The notes: generated by a model from the sequence alone, not told the origin. Positions 49,396 through 61,773 are shown, numbered from the stretch's first letter. The stretch: DNA of 64,000 nucleotides from Cryptomeria japonica (GCF_030272615.1 NC_081413.1:449606538-449670537), one strand, 5' to 3'. Numbers and translations: made by a program.

Positions 49396-52123
49396 TGTAT
49401 ATATATATTTTCAATATATATATATACCTATATATTTACAGATATATTCAATAAATGTTAAGACAATAGGGCTGGAAACCCTTATATTGTCTGAGATTCT
49501 AACATCTAAACATTCTGATCTTAGTCCTTTAACAGCATTATGAATGAACTTATTATTCTTTCCTTTCTTTTTTTTTTTACAGTCATACATCATGCCTACT
49601 TCAGCAATGTAAAATTACTAGATCCCTTCCAACTATGTCTAAACAATAAAATAACAGCAATTTAAATTATGCAAATAAATAATGAACCTAATGCATTTTT
49701 TTTTTTTTTTTTTTCTAATATTGCAGTAAATAAACAAGTTAACAGACCCTCCTTTTTTTTGAGACAAGTTTTATATGTAGTCTACAGCAACATAATAGGC
49801 ATCAAATTTTTAAATAAAGATTACATTGCTCACAGATTATTAATTTACAATGACCCATATATAAAATGGGTGAATAAACTAACCAGTCTTTCCATTTCTA
49901 ATCTTTATACAGAGGATAAAAGAAACACCCTAAAGCTCTTTATTTACATATACATTTTCTTTTTGCTACAAATCATAAAGTTACATTTTCTTTCTTTGCT
50001 TTTCTGCATTTAAAAAGAAGTCTGAATCTAAATAGAAATATCTGCAACCAAACAAATCTGCAACTCGTAGTCTTTTTCCCAAGCCACCTGCATGTAAAAT
50101 TTAGGACTGTGACCATGGGATGCTCACCTCCCAGCCTAGGCTTACCAGAAGCCACCCCCGAGCTTGGAGAATCAAGACCTAGACGGGGTAACAACCAAGC
50201 AATACAACAAGCAAAAGGGAATAGAAATCAACACAACAAACACATCCCTTCCCAAGCTGAAACTCCATCACAAAATGTGATGCCTTACTAGGGTGGAAGT
50301 GGACCAAGTACCCTAGGGGAGAAATCTACTAAATAAAACTTACAGCCAACTCATGGCACCCATGAATGCATAACCAGAATTCATCCTTAATCCCTACACC
50401 CTTATGACCCCCCAAAAGGCAACCATGCCATATTTGCACCCTTTATGACCCCCAAGTAGAAATAACACAAAAGAAAGCAGCAAGGGTCTCATGGACAGAC
50501 CCTTGAGATCACTCTCAAAATGAGAGCCTCTCACCCTAAGGGCTGTCATACTCCTTCCACCCCCAAGACCATCTTTCCTCCCATGGAAAAGAGGGTCTTG
50601 AACATTTCCCAAACACAACATTACATAAAACAACAATAAACAAGAAACACATAATTTTTTTTTACAATTACAACACAAACAAAGAGTTACAGCAATTTCC
50701 ATTCAAAAAATCCATTGCATTTTTACATTTTTACAAGAGGGGAAAAGATAACACCAACCTTGACCTGCCAAGGGAAAATCTAAGGGAAAGCTTGATGAAG
50801 AGCTGCCCAATCCTCTAATTCTTTTCTGCAATTCCTTAGCCCCCCCAGATCTGCTATCCTAAAACTGATTTTCTTTTCAAAATTTTCCAAAAATCTCCAA
50901 GGATGGAGAATGGGTGATAGCTCACTAAGCTTCCATTCTTAGCCTAAGAAGGCCTCTCTCACTCCTTCCAACCTCTTGGATAGAGTGAGGGATCCCCCAT
51001 TGGGTTGGTCTTCCCTAGGTCTTACACACTCCCTAACCTAGGTACCTAGAGAAGGGAAATGGAATGGGGAAGAGGGATTACTCCCTTCAAGAAGGTTATC
51101 CTACCAAGGAGGGCACTCCTATAGATGGAATTCGTCCATCTTGGGAAAACCACTTTTTTGGGTGGTTAAACAAGTCCTAAGGGAGAGACATATGGCCAAT
51201 TTTGGCCTTCACCCATAGGTACCCCATGAGGCCTAATAAAAAAGCTCTGAAATTGACTCTAGGAGTTGATTTGACCCTCAGAAAGTCCACCTAAAGTTAA
51301 CCTATGGGTCAACTCTGAGTTGACCCTCCTTGTGGCTCACTAACCTAGGTTTCTTGGTTCCTTCAAGGATAATTAGGAGATAAAACAATTAACAAAAATA
51401 AAACTTTCCAAAAAGGTGACCAGACAATTTGCCAACACAACATACTACATAGGTTTCAAGTGACACTACAACATAATTCCACATCACAATTACATACATG
51501 GCAATTGTCCCTAAAACAATTTAAACAATTCAATAAATACAATTTACACTCATGCAACATTTTACATTTACGAATAAAATACAATACATACTGGGTGTTG
51601 TCTCTCCAAATAGACAACCCCTGGTTTTACTAACGCACATAGGCCTAGGCTTGATTCTCCATAATATTTCCATGGTCACATGGATAATTTCCTGCACATC
51701 TCAATTTAAACATTAGTACTTCCCAAATAGCCTCATATAATATATAACACATTATCAGAATACAATACATTCATTCTGTAAAGACATGTCATTATAAAAT
51801 ACGATTTGTCACAAATCAAAGCAATTCATCATAATCCTCAAAATTTGATCCATCTACAAGATATGCAAACATATTTCTAACATTATAACAAATCCTAAAA
51901 TTCAGACAATAACCTACATTATCACAATATTACCCTAATCTAGAATCATATAATATTCTATAATCCACAAGGCATAGAAATGAAGCATCCATATATATCA
52001 ATGTTACCAAAATCATGGGACCATGTAAAGTTCTCTATCCATAGTGTGTCAAAACTAGCATCCAAAATAGTTCCAAAATGAAAATAGCTGAAGAGATAGG
52101 ATGGGTCGGGGTAGGGCCTCACA
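47503..52123 (-). mobile_element. 5' LTR of chromovirus D
   Basis: 4621 bp, TGTCGTGCCCAAAC to GGGCCTCACA. It is nearly identical to 37987-42553. Main differences are (TA)n lengths and a G homopolymer of about 22 (48587-48608) where the other LTR has about 9. It includes telomere-box pairs (48393-48491) and the palindrome array (48623-48858). Confidence 0.93.
48623..48858. repeat. Palindrome array, second LTR copy
   Basis: Seven units with the same spacing as 39087-39323. Several carry single arm changes (for example CACTGTGGCGG for CACAGTGGTGG near 48741), so the perfection of individual palindromes differs between LTRs. Confidence 0.9.
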
Positions 52124-54027
52124 ATGACCTCACCTTTTTCATTTAGCTTGTTTCTGAAGATCCACTTTGTACCGATTGCATTTTTGTCCTTCGGTCTTGG
52201 GACCAGTGTCCATGTGTCATTCTTCTTGATTTGATCAATCTCTTCTGTCATAGCATTTATCCAATCTTCACTGTTAAATGCCTATTTCACAATTCTCAGT
52301 TCAAATTCAGATATCAAACATGGGTTCTATCTCAGTTTGTTCCTTGTCATCACTAGATCATCCTTATCTCCTATAATCTGACTTGGTGCATGGTGTCTTC
52401 TGACATAGTTGGATAATACAGGCTTGGTAGGCTTTGTATGATCTTCTTCATCACTCGATAACTGGATATTTCCTTCATTTTCTTCAACAGTTATCTTGGT
52501 AGGACTTCTCGGTTGCACATAGACAAATTCATCATAGTCTTCCAGTTCTTTGGAATTCCCTTCATCAATTCTTTCTGTAAATTCATCAATTTTCACATTT
52601 GCACTTTCTACTATTTTGTTAGATGATTTGATTAGACATTTAAATGCTTTGCTTCTAGAAGAATATCCTAGAAATGTTCCTTCTTCACTTTTCTGATCAA
52701 ACTTGCCATTTCTATCATCTTTATGAACATAGCATTTACTTCCAAAGATCTTAAAATAACTTATATTAGGTTTCTTGCTATACCAGATTTCATAAGGTGT
52801 CTTCAAAGTGCCTTTCTTCAATTGAACTTGGTTCAAGGTGTAAACAGCTATGCTTATTGCTTCTCTCCAAAATGTTTGTGGAACCTTCTTCTCAATCATC
52901 AGTGTTCTAGCACAATCCATAATAGATCTATTTCTTCTTTCAGCTATTCCATTTTGTTGTGGAGTTCTCAGTGCAGAGACTTGTCTTTTAATACCATGAT
53001 CATTGAAAAATAGGTTGAACTCATCAAATGTGAACTCTCCTCCTCTATCTGATCTAACACATTTCAGTTGTCTTCTTGTTTCATTTTCAACTCTAGCCTT
53101 GTACCACTTAAACATTTGAAAAGCTTTTGGTTTTTCTTTTAAAAACATTACTGACATCATCCTTGAATAGTCATCCACAAATAATATGAAATACTTATCA
53201 CCATAATAACTTTGAACTTTCATAGGACCACAAAGATCAGTGTGCACAAGATCTAAAATTCCCTTAGAAGTGTAGGACTTACTTGTAAAGCTTGATCTTG
53301 TCATTTTACCCATCTGGCATCCTCGACACATAGCATTCTCAGGTTTTTCAAGACTCGGTAGACCTCTTACTCTGTGCTTCTTACTTATCTTGATTAGATT
53401 AACAAAATTAACATGACAAAACCTTTTATGCCATAAGCAGGTATTATCAATCTTTGCATGCAAACACTTATTGTAAGCTGAGTCAAGGTGAAATGTATTA
53501 CCTTTTGTTTGTGTCCCGGTAGCAGCTAACTTTCCATTCTTGTCATGAACTTTGACAATTCCTTTCTGAAATTCTATTCGGTAATTTGTGTTGTTTAGTT
53601 GTGCTACACTCAACAAATTATATTTCAAACCTTCAACCCAATAAACATCATTGCATCTTGCTTTATCAAGAAGTGTTATGGATCCTTTACCTCTTACCAG
53701 ACATGGTGCATCATTACCAAATCTAACATAGCCTCCATCATAATCTTCTAACATAACAAACTTGTATTTATCTCCTGTCATATGATGTGAGCATCCACTA
53801 TCTATAATCCAAGAATCATTAGTGTTTATGTGAGATATTAGGCCTTTTTCTTCATACCTTTCTTCATCTGATCCATCCTTGATAGCCACATAAACAACTT
53901 CCTCTGTATCAATCTCATTTGATTTATCATCTTTAGATTCCTCATCAGCAATTAAGCATGTCTTTCTATCTCTTCTTCTGAAGTCTCGGTGTCCTCTGTA
54001 ATGATTATCTTTCTGTCTATCATCTCG
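52124..54027 (-). pseudogene. pol: Copia C pol, 5' part: protease, integrase, start of RT
   Basis: An open stretch of 520 codons (53889-52327) begins before protease WIIDSGCSHHMTGDKYKF, then GAG-pre-integrase and integrase with LVHTDLCGPM, SDRGGEF and GIAERRNRS, so Asp, Asp and Glu are all kept. It is followed by the typical FGSKCYVHKDD and EGTFLGYSSRSKAF region. Stops at 52327 (TAG) and near 52280 (TAG) precede the RT start (EEIDQIKKNDTWTLVPRPKD), which is cut by D at 52123. Apart from these stops the integrase looks intact, in contrast to copia G. Confidence 0.92.
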
Positions 54028-54951
54028 CTAATCTCTCTTTTCAGTAAAATCTTTGTCAGGACAATTAGGAGCCATATGTCTAATCTTATCACAATTGAAA
54101 CATTTCAAAGGTAGTTTTCCTTTATACTTACCTTTACCTCTCGGTAACCTTTTGGCCAATAGTGCTTCAAACTCTTCTTGCTTTCTAATTTCTTCATACA
54201 GTTTGTGTACCTCCTCCATGTTCTTCCAAAACCTTTCACTTGCTCCATTGTGATCTCCTTCAGAGTACTTATACTTTATTTCATAGTAATCATTAGATTC
54301 ATTTAGATGAAAAGAACTAAATGCAGATTCAACTTTATTTACCGATGACCCACTATTATCAAAATTACTTAACTCAAATGCATATAGCTTACCAATAGTA
54401 GCATCCAAGGAAACTGGTATATTAGGTACAGACCTCAATTCATTGATTGCAGAGACTTGGATTGCATAGGCAGGTAGAAGGGTTCTTAACAACTTACTTG
54501 TCACATCCTTTTCTTCAATAGTTCCTCCTACTCCTTTGATTTGATTTACAATCTCCTTTAGTCTTGTACTATACTGGGTTATGTTTTCACCTTCATTCAT
54601 CCTCATAGATTCAAGTTGTCCTCTTAAACTATCAACTTTTTCTCTTTGAACATGTTCATCTCCTCCATATACAGATATGAGCTTAGTCCACATTGCCTTT
54701 GCATCATTCCATCCTTCTAGATCATTAAACTCAGAATCGGTCAATGTAGATGTTATTTCAATCATTGCTTGAATATGTTCTTGCTTCACCTTTATCTCTT
54801 TCATAGTCAATGGATAGGTGCTTGGTGCAACAAAATCATTCTCCAGATAGTATATAGCATATTCTCCAACTCCTGATAGATGTAGCTTCATCCTTTTCTA
54901 TCATGTGGAGAAACTTGACTTATTCAGCTTAGGTGCATCCCTCTTATACAT
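54028..54951 (-). pseudogene. gag: Copia C gag
   Basis: The likely start is the ATG at 54951 (MYKRDAPKLNKSSFST), followed by TGA and TAG, then an open run 54891-54028. It holds the copia capsid pattern (AMWTKLISVYGGDEHVQREK; TSKLLRTLLPAYAIQVSAINE). The zinc knuckle is CFNCDKIRHMAPNC, with Arg in place of the usual Gly. A TAG at 54028 separates it from pol in the same frame. Confidence 0.88.
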
Positions 54952-55001
54952 CTTTGGATCTTTAACTCAAGTGCCTTTAAACTTTCCTTCCAGAGTCCAA
55001 A

Positions 55002-55013
55002 GCTCTGATACCA
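55002..55013 (-). promoter_or_regulatory. Primer-binding site of copia C
   Basis: GCTCTGATACCA on the plus strand is the exact reverse complement of TGGTATCAGAGC, two bases from the 5' LTR. Confidence 0.92.
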
Positions 55014-55015
55014 AT

Positions 55016-56515
55016 TGATAGTTTTGATACTTAATATAAGTACAGATCCAATAGCCAACAAGATGAGAGGGGGGGGGTGAATCTCACAAACTTAATCATC
55101 TATAAAAACATCAGATTCAACCTCGGTAACATATATATCAGTCATATAACCAAAAAATGTCAAACATGCAAACTCAAAAGCATATGAACAATATAAACCT
55201 CATAACACTAGATTTAATGTGGAAACCCAAATAGGAAAAACCATTGTGGGATTTTGGACCCACTAAGAAATATACTCTTCTAGAGTATGCTCGGTTAAAA
55301 GCAAATCCTGTTAAAGATTACAAACACATTGCTAGATGTGACCCGGTTAAGGGATTTCCCTTAGATCTATTAGGATCTTCACTTTGTTAGAAGTGACCTT
55401 GTCAAAGGATTTCAAACACTCAATCAGAATGTCACCTTGTTAGAGGATTTACATATAATATTGTTAAGTCCACTCGGTTAAGAGATTTCCTATCACTTTC
55501 ACAAAATATCAATAATACAATCTATCTGCAACTTCACATCTAAAATGCTAAAGCAGATTCCTATTTGGTCAATACAATCTAGACATAGAACTAATCTTGT
55601 CTATCTGTTGGGCATCAATACTCTGTTATTTTAATAGGTCTTCAAGCTTTTGTGCTCGATAATCACTATGTAGCATCCCTGTGCATACACTTGCCCGCAT
55701 TCATTGTTTATCAACAATTTCCTATTTATAAACAATCTTCTAACTGCTTAATCTCCTTGATCACATTTCCCATGATCAATCATAGCCATCAGATCTTCAA
55801 TCTTGTCCAGGTTCATTGTATCTTTTAATCTGAAAATGTTTTACCCCGCCTTGGAACTTGCACATTCACTTTGGAACTTGTGTTAGGGTAATGCGGTTCA
55901 ATTTGAGCTGTAGATCTTCTTGCCAACTTTCCATTGCCTTAGATTCGTTTAACAAACTTCTTCCACGGCTTGCTAATCATTGATCTGCTCCAGCTCATCA
56001 GCTTCTTTCATTAAATATCACATCTAAACATTTAATGCATTCTGTTATAGCTCGGTTACAACTCGGTTAATACTAAACTTCACTCGGTAGACATTCTTTC
56101 TTCATTAACCAACTGCGATAACCTTAGGGTTTACCGACTAGGTTCCTTAGGGTTTACTGACTAGGTTCTTTGCTGGATAACATAGTATAGTATTAACCTT
56201 TACATTTTACAACATATGTGTGATGTTAAAACAATCTAAAACATCAAGATCTCATCATTGTCTAACTCAGTAGTAGTTGCCCATTGAATAACTTATCCCC
56301 TTATTCATCATATTCTTTCCTCTGTCTTTACCGACTTCTTTATAATCTTCATATCATATTTCTCAAGATATGGCAACATCATACTGAATTAGAAAATCGA
56401 TTTCTTGACATCAATGACAAAATAATAATATCAAGATAGTTAAACATCTTTAATCAATTATGTCCATAATCATCAACAACCTTCTCAATATCCTTATAAT
56501 GTAATATTGCCAACA
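55016..56515 (-). mobile_element. 5' LTR of copia C
   Basis: 1500 bp, TGATAGTTTTGATAC to TATTGCCAACA. It is collinear with 34670-36149, with about 5% mismatch. A short duplication of GGTTTACCGACTAGGTTC occurs near 56130-56165 that the other LTR lacks. Confidence 0.92.
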
Positions 56516-56520
56516 CTAAA

Positions 56521-57691
56521 TGTGAAAAAATAGTTATCCCCATGTGAAAGTTGCATGATGAACTGAACTATGACTATATTTAAAAGAAATCCCAATGAGA
56601 AAATATTATGCATCCCTTGGCAACTTCTCTCTATGTTGAAAACTTTTGTTAAAAATGGTTGTGGAAATGATCTCCCTATTTTGTGAGCTTTCCAACGGTA
56701 TGTAGCACTTGCATATTCAGATAATCAATTGCATTAATCTTTCATGTAGAAATCATCCCCTTGCTTGGTAGGATTTTCACTGTTTGAGTAACCAGTTCTG
56801 AGTCCATCGTGCAATTTAATATTATTTCCAGCCACTCGATCTCCTGCATTGACCATGGACACTTGCATTTAACTTTTTTGTTTACTTCTTAGCGGGCCCC
56901 ACCGTTTGTTGCCAAGTCGCTATGATAACCAATGGGCACTTTTACCTTACGGTATAGCGATGGCCATCAATATGTCAGGAACCTGCTTGCCTTTTAGTCT
57001 GCTTGTTTTCTTTTATCTTCTTGGGCCCATGGGAATGAGCGATGCTAATGTACTTTGAACCATTGAACCATTTTGAAGCATTGAACCACTGAACTTTGAA
57101 CAATTGAACCATTTTGAAGTGTGGAACCAATTTGAACTAGTTCAAAGTTCAAGTTAAAAGTCCACTTTGTCTGCCTCTGGACCACCATCTGGACTGGACC
57201 CACGTGTCGTCCTCTGATTTGCTTGAGGGTCCACTTTGTCTACCATCTAGACCGACATCTGGACTAGACTCACCTTGTCGCCAAATCGCATTGATAACTA
57301 GGCAATTAACTTTTCATTGTGGCTTAGCGACCACCGTCGAATCTGTACAATCACCATTGGTTGTAATCAATTTGTTCAATCTTTACTCTTGGTCTACCTT
57401 GGTTCTTCATCTTCTCTCTACCATGTGGTGCATCCTTATTCGTTCTGAGTCCACTTGGACAACCACATCATCAATCACCAAGTTGCATGAGATAACCATC
57501 GAGCATTCTAATCTTGTGGTATAGTGATGGTCGTTGATCTACCCTCAAACTGCTTGATCTTTAACCTCTCAGACGATCACATCCCCTTTGCCTTTTCTAA
57601 ACATTGCTTGTCACCACGTCGCTATGATAAATGGTGAGCTTCTTTCTATAGAGGTATAGCGATGGCCCTTAGATCGTTCAAACTACCATAG
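56521..57691 (-). mobile_element. 5' LTR of element B, part 2
   Basis: It resumes at TGTGAAAAAATAG after the second CTAAA and is collinear with 28610-29730 of the other LTR. It contains an extra short tandem of GAACCATTTTGAAGCATTGAACC (57057-57130) compared with 29140-29165. It ends at CATAG, the target site of solo LTR H. Confidence 0.88.
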
Positions 57692-59242
57692 TGATAACTC
57701 AATGATGAACAATAAGTACTAAACTGGTACTGAGAGGGGGGGTGAATCAGTACAGTCACAAAAAAATTTCCCAAACCGGTTTGACTGCAAACATTGCAAA
57801 TGTCTGACAAATAGTAACACTAGTCTGAAATAGAGTGCAACTGATAAAGCTAAGAATGACTGTGACAAGCATTAACCGGTTAATCACTTAGCTTTCCACT
57901 CAACTTAATACAACACTTCTATTTCACCCTTATATATGAATAGGTAATCTATCATCAGAAATATAATAACAGCTATCTCAGCATGATTTACCTTCAGACA
58001 CAAATCACTTAAATCATCACATGAAAAATACTACACATGACACACAGATTTTTCACGTGGAAACCCAACTGGAAACCCAGCTGCTTTTGAACTCTTTAGA
58101 AGTCTGCTCTTTAGGAGCCTAGTTCGGTTAAAGACTATTACAACAGGTTCTTCTAGGAACCGATCCTGTTAGAGATCACCTAGTTAAGGGATGGCTAAAT
58201 ACTGGGTTAAGGGTTAAACCTTGTTAGAGGTTACCTTGTTAGAGGATTTCAAGAACTCAATGAGTTTGAGTCACCCTATTAAAGGATTTACAGTAAGTTG
58301 GTTAAAGCTTCCCGGTTAAGGGATTTTCCAACTATTGAAGTAGTTAAAGATCAACAGGTATTACAATGATCTGATAATAGCACTCAATGCCTAATGCAGA
58401 TTTGCTTAAGTTCCTTCTTTTTGCACACACACTATGTAGGAATCAATCCTCTTATCTCATCTGGACTGGCAAGAATCATGTATCTCTACACTTAGATACA
58501 CATACACCATTTGCCAACAACCTCAGTATGAAACACAACATCGACCTTATAGGAAACATATAGGTCGGTAGCATAAAACCTAAAACCCTAAACATTTAGG
58601 TTAAGCAATTTAGACGGTTCAATCCTGGCCATTGAACATTTTGCATTTGAATACAATGGTCTTGAACAGATCTCAATATATTCTCCATGATTCGTTCTTC
58701 ATCATTTCATGGAGGCAATAACCCATCATGTGTTCTCCACCATTTACAGGGACTTCAAACATTCCCGAGGCAGATAGGATCAATCTCCTTCATGCAAGAT
58801 CCTTCACACGCACAAGGCTGACATGGCAACACGATCTGATCTTGATTACAATGCTATCTCATCACACAATGTCATCGGTTGAATCACACAAGCTTGGAAC
58901 ACTTCAACCGGAAACCCTTAAGCTAAGACTACCAACTGGTAGTCATACCATATTAATCCTTAATAGAAAACATTCCATATGTCGGTTCACATTCCATCAT
59001 ATCGGTTCACTTGGACAAACATACCGCTTCACCTATTGCTCATATACTGGTTTATACCACTATATCGGTTCTCTTTGCCAGTTGCTTAGCTTCAATATAC
59101 CTATTCACTTCCTTGCACATATACCGGTTCACCATTTTATATCGGTTCACTTTTTAGCATATTGCCGGTTCACTCTCCTATATATTGACATCAATGATAA
59201 TATAATATCATCATGTCAACATACTCTGCACAAATGCCAACA
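57692..59242 (-). mobile_element. Solo LTR H, same family as copia G
   Basis: Flanked by CATAG at 57687-57691 and 59243-59247. It opens TGATAACTCAATGATGAAC like the LTRs of G and ends AAATGCCAACA, 1551 bp. The G-tract module is near 57735 and the CCTGTTAGAGATC-type array at 58125-58330. No primer site, polypurine tract or coding sequence lies beside it, so it is what remains after LTR-LTR recombination. Confidence 0.92.
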
Positions 59243-59247
59243 CATAG

Positions 59248-60508
59248 ATCTTTTCTGAACTTGCTCGATCTTTAGCACCGACTGATCTTCTCTCTTGTGC
59301 TGCGTGTACACATGTGTCACCGCTTGATTGGCTCTAGAGATCCACCTGGGCACCACCTATCTGCCACATCATCAGTCACGACGTGTCTTGCTTTGTTGGA
59401 TCTCTTCTTTCAGCCAAACTACACCTTGGGCAAGTCGCTTACCAGTTTCATGAAACCTATAGTTTCATTGATATTCTTATGTCGATGAAACTGAGCCTTC
59501 AGTGAAATTTTTTTGGGACTCATCGTGGCCAAGATCTGCTCGATGTCGCCCATCTATGCCATGTCACTAGCCACTAGACCTTCACCTATCTACCACCTGT
59601 ATTTGGTCTTATACTCTCTGTTCTGCCACGTCATCAGTCACCAAGTCACGACAATAATCTGGTGTGCATCTTTTCATTGCGACATAGCGACAACTGTTAG
59701 ATCTCTGCGATCACTATTGATCTTTCTTCAACTACTCGACCTTTAACCCCGATTGATTTTCTCTCTTGTGCCGTGTGTCAACATGTGTCACCACTTGATT
59801 GGCTCATGAGATCCTCCTGGGCACCACCTGTTTGCCATGTCATTAGTCACCAAGTCATGGCAATAATTGGTGAGCATCTAACCATAGCGCCTTAGTGACC
59901 ACCGTTAGATCATTTGCCTAACCATTAGATGTGATCAATCTACTCGATCTTTACCTTCTTCTTTATGGTTTGATGTAAAATTTGGGTCGCCTTGAGATGT
60001 GCATGCACGCGGGGTCCACCAAGCTATGAGCTGCCTCTTCTTGCCAAAATCTCATAAGATTTGACACTAGAGTTATATGTGACTTTGGTTTTAAATACAA
60101 AAAAGCTCATCCCCACGACCAATGTGGGATAAATGTTCTTCATGCCTGGCAGCTAAAAATGCTTGGAAGTTCTCTGGCTTTTTATATAACCCTCTTTGGT
60201 GCCCAAGTAAAAACTTTACACAGGTTGATTGCATTTTCTCTGAGTTTCTTTTAGCCTTACATCAAACTCGCGATTTCATCTGCGAAGGAGCATAAATATT
60301 TCTATGATCTACAACATGCTGAGCTCAACCCTCGTGGGAGCCCATTTTAACCCACATGTTGCATTGCTTTCCTGTATCTGCACATGAAGCAAACAAGTTA
60401 GAAAAAATAGTGCATTTCTTCCTGGTTCATGATTTGGAGCTTTTCCAAAAATGAATGCAAGGCTTCATTAGGGCACCAAATTTGGCATTGTGCAAAATTT
60501 TGGTAACA
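59248..60508 (-). mobile_element. 5' LTR of element B, part 3
   Basis: It resumes at ATCTTTTCTGAACTTGCTCG, matching 29740 onward in the other LTR, and ends TTTTGGTAACA at 60508, followed by the right ATTAT copy. Confidence 0.88.
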
Positions 60509-60513
60509 ATTAT

Positions 60514-61317
60514 AACATACACATATAAACCAGTAAATGAAGAAACATATAACATGAAGTAAATAAACCACCCACATGAATGAACAACATAACAAACTAA
60601 ATTTCATACCTGGAAAACCTCAAAGAGGAAAAACCACAGTGGGATTTGTGACCCACAATATCAATTCACTAGCCATATGAAAGATATTAGATAGCATGGG
60701 GGCCTGCACATGTAGGAAGGCACACTACCTAGGGCACACTACTCAACACAAAAGAGTCTCACTGACTACAAGCATCTGCTGAGATAAAACAGCAATGGTG
60801 AACTCATAAAATACATCTGCAATGCCAAAAAGAGTTCTGGTTATAGCTTTGTTCTGTATCGGTTCATAAACCCTGAACCCTTCTACCGGTATCTCCTTTC
60901 CTCCAAGAATGCCTTATAAACCATCTACTGGTCATTGCATGACATAACATTCACATACAAATGACCTACATACATATTATTCACATCGCACAGTTCTACT
61001 ACCATTTCATATATTAAAATGACCTAACAGACTGACTTATATACCCTCTACAAACAATATGCCTTATGTTGGCTTACAATACATTACAAAAGATATTCAA
61101 TGTTAGTCCTATACAAAATTCTTTTACAAATAAAACCTTTCAAATTCCAAACTGATGTCGGCTCCATTGAAGTGCTAGATGCCGGTGCGGGTGTCAGTGT
61201 CAGTGCCGGTGATGACCTCGATTACTCCAATGCTGATATCTGCTGGTATATGCGTTCTACAAAATCTTGTTTCCATCAATGACAACATATGGATCCAATG
61301 TCTGTCAATTGCCAACA
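60514..61317 (-). mobile_element. 5' LTR of element A, main part
   Basis: Collinear with 16517-17312. The missing beginning is at about 27715-27734 (TATAATATTTTACCTTATTAT), left of insertion B. Compared with the 3' LTR, about 55 bp at the outer end, including the G-tract module, are absent there, so this LTR is partly deleted at the primer-site side. Confidence 0.82.
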
Positions 61318-61773
61318 GAATCATCCACAATAGCTACACCAACACCACTTAATGAAATCTTCATCGATCAACATGCTGACACTCAAGAATACTTAACAAC
61401 AACAATTCAAACTAGAAATAACTTGCAGAACACCAAATCATGAATCATTTGAAATGAAGATACATGTGAACATCCCAAACACTCTCCCAAATCTACAACC
61501 AAAGATATGATCATACCGGAGCACAATAGATCAAATACCAAACTCTACCAGCCATTGAATAGAAAATACAAACCTCAATATGAATCAGATGATATGATCA
61601 AGTAAACTTTCAAACCACTAAAACCAATAAATAATGAAGTATCGCTAGTTGATTCAACATCCCAAACAGATAAATTAGCTAGATCAATTCTATGTAATCA
61701 CCAGAACACCAAAACATAGGAATATGTTGACATCAATGACAACAACATATCCTAGCAGCATCAATATTCAACA
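61318..61773 (-). mobile_element. Copia E 3' LTR, second part
   Basis: It continues the LTR of E from the second GAATC to the end TCAATATTCAACA. The polypurine tract follows at 61774 (ATCTCCCCCTTTGAC on the plus strand). Confidence 0.8.

Larger units (their letters stand above)
37987..52123 (-). mobile_element. Ty3/gypsy chromovirus D, Tekay/Del type, complete
   Basis: The target duplication ATGAC flanks a 14.1 kb element. LTRs are 37987-42553 and 47503-52123, polypurine tract 42554-42563, primer site 47488-47499. The 5 kb interior encodes gag, protease, RT, RNase H, integrase and a C-terminal chromodomain-like segment on the minus strand. LTRs are almost identical (about one difference per 60-100 bp where I compared), so it is the youngest in the stack. 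Despite this, gag-pol carries at least eight stops, mostly TAG. Confidence 0.95.
34670..56515 (-). mobile_element. Copia element C, complete, split by D
   Basis: The target duplication CTAAA stands at 34665-34669 and 56516-56520. LTRs are 34670-36149 and 55016-56515, the polypurine tract 36150-36163 and the primer site 55002-55013. Gag and pol are all in one frame on the minus strand, interrupted by D at ATGAC (37982-37986 and 52124-52128) and by a few stops. LTR divergence is about 5% in a sampled segment, and without D its own length is about 7.7 kb. Confidence 0.95.
27735..60508 (-). mobile_element. Element B: long-LTR retrotransposon without pol (LARD-like)
   Basis: The target duplication ATTAT stands at 27730-27734 and 60509-60513. 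LTR 1 is 27735-30956; LTR 2 begins at 33801 and, with insertions C and H removed, ends at 60508 (rejoined about 3.3 kb). The interior is only 2.84 kb and has no recognisable RT, integrase or protease. It is therefore a large non-autonomous derivative. The minus orientation is favoured by the ORF and by a primer-site-like sequence next to LTR 2. Confidence 0.85.
16440..61317 (-). mobile_element. Element A: LTR retrotransposon without visible pol
   Basis: The 5-bp target duplication GAATC stands at 16435-16439 and 61318-61322. LTR sequence starts at 16440 and its partner ends CCAACA at 61317. After removing nested insertions G (19243-26626) and B (27735-60508), the element is about 4.7 kb: 3' LTR 16440-17312, an interior of about 3 kb with two protein-coding stretches, then the 5' LTR in two pieces. 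No integrase, RT, RNase H or protease motif is found, so it looks non-autonomous or internally deleted. The minus orientation follows from the ORFs and the degenerate polypurine tract at 17313. Confidence 0.8.

Noticed and set aside
51958-52251. 97-codon frame joining copia C RT to D LTR sequence
   Set aside because: Only the first 45 or so residues are real RT; the rest is read-through into the LTR of D. It is not a fusion gene.
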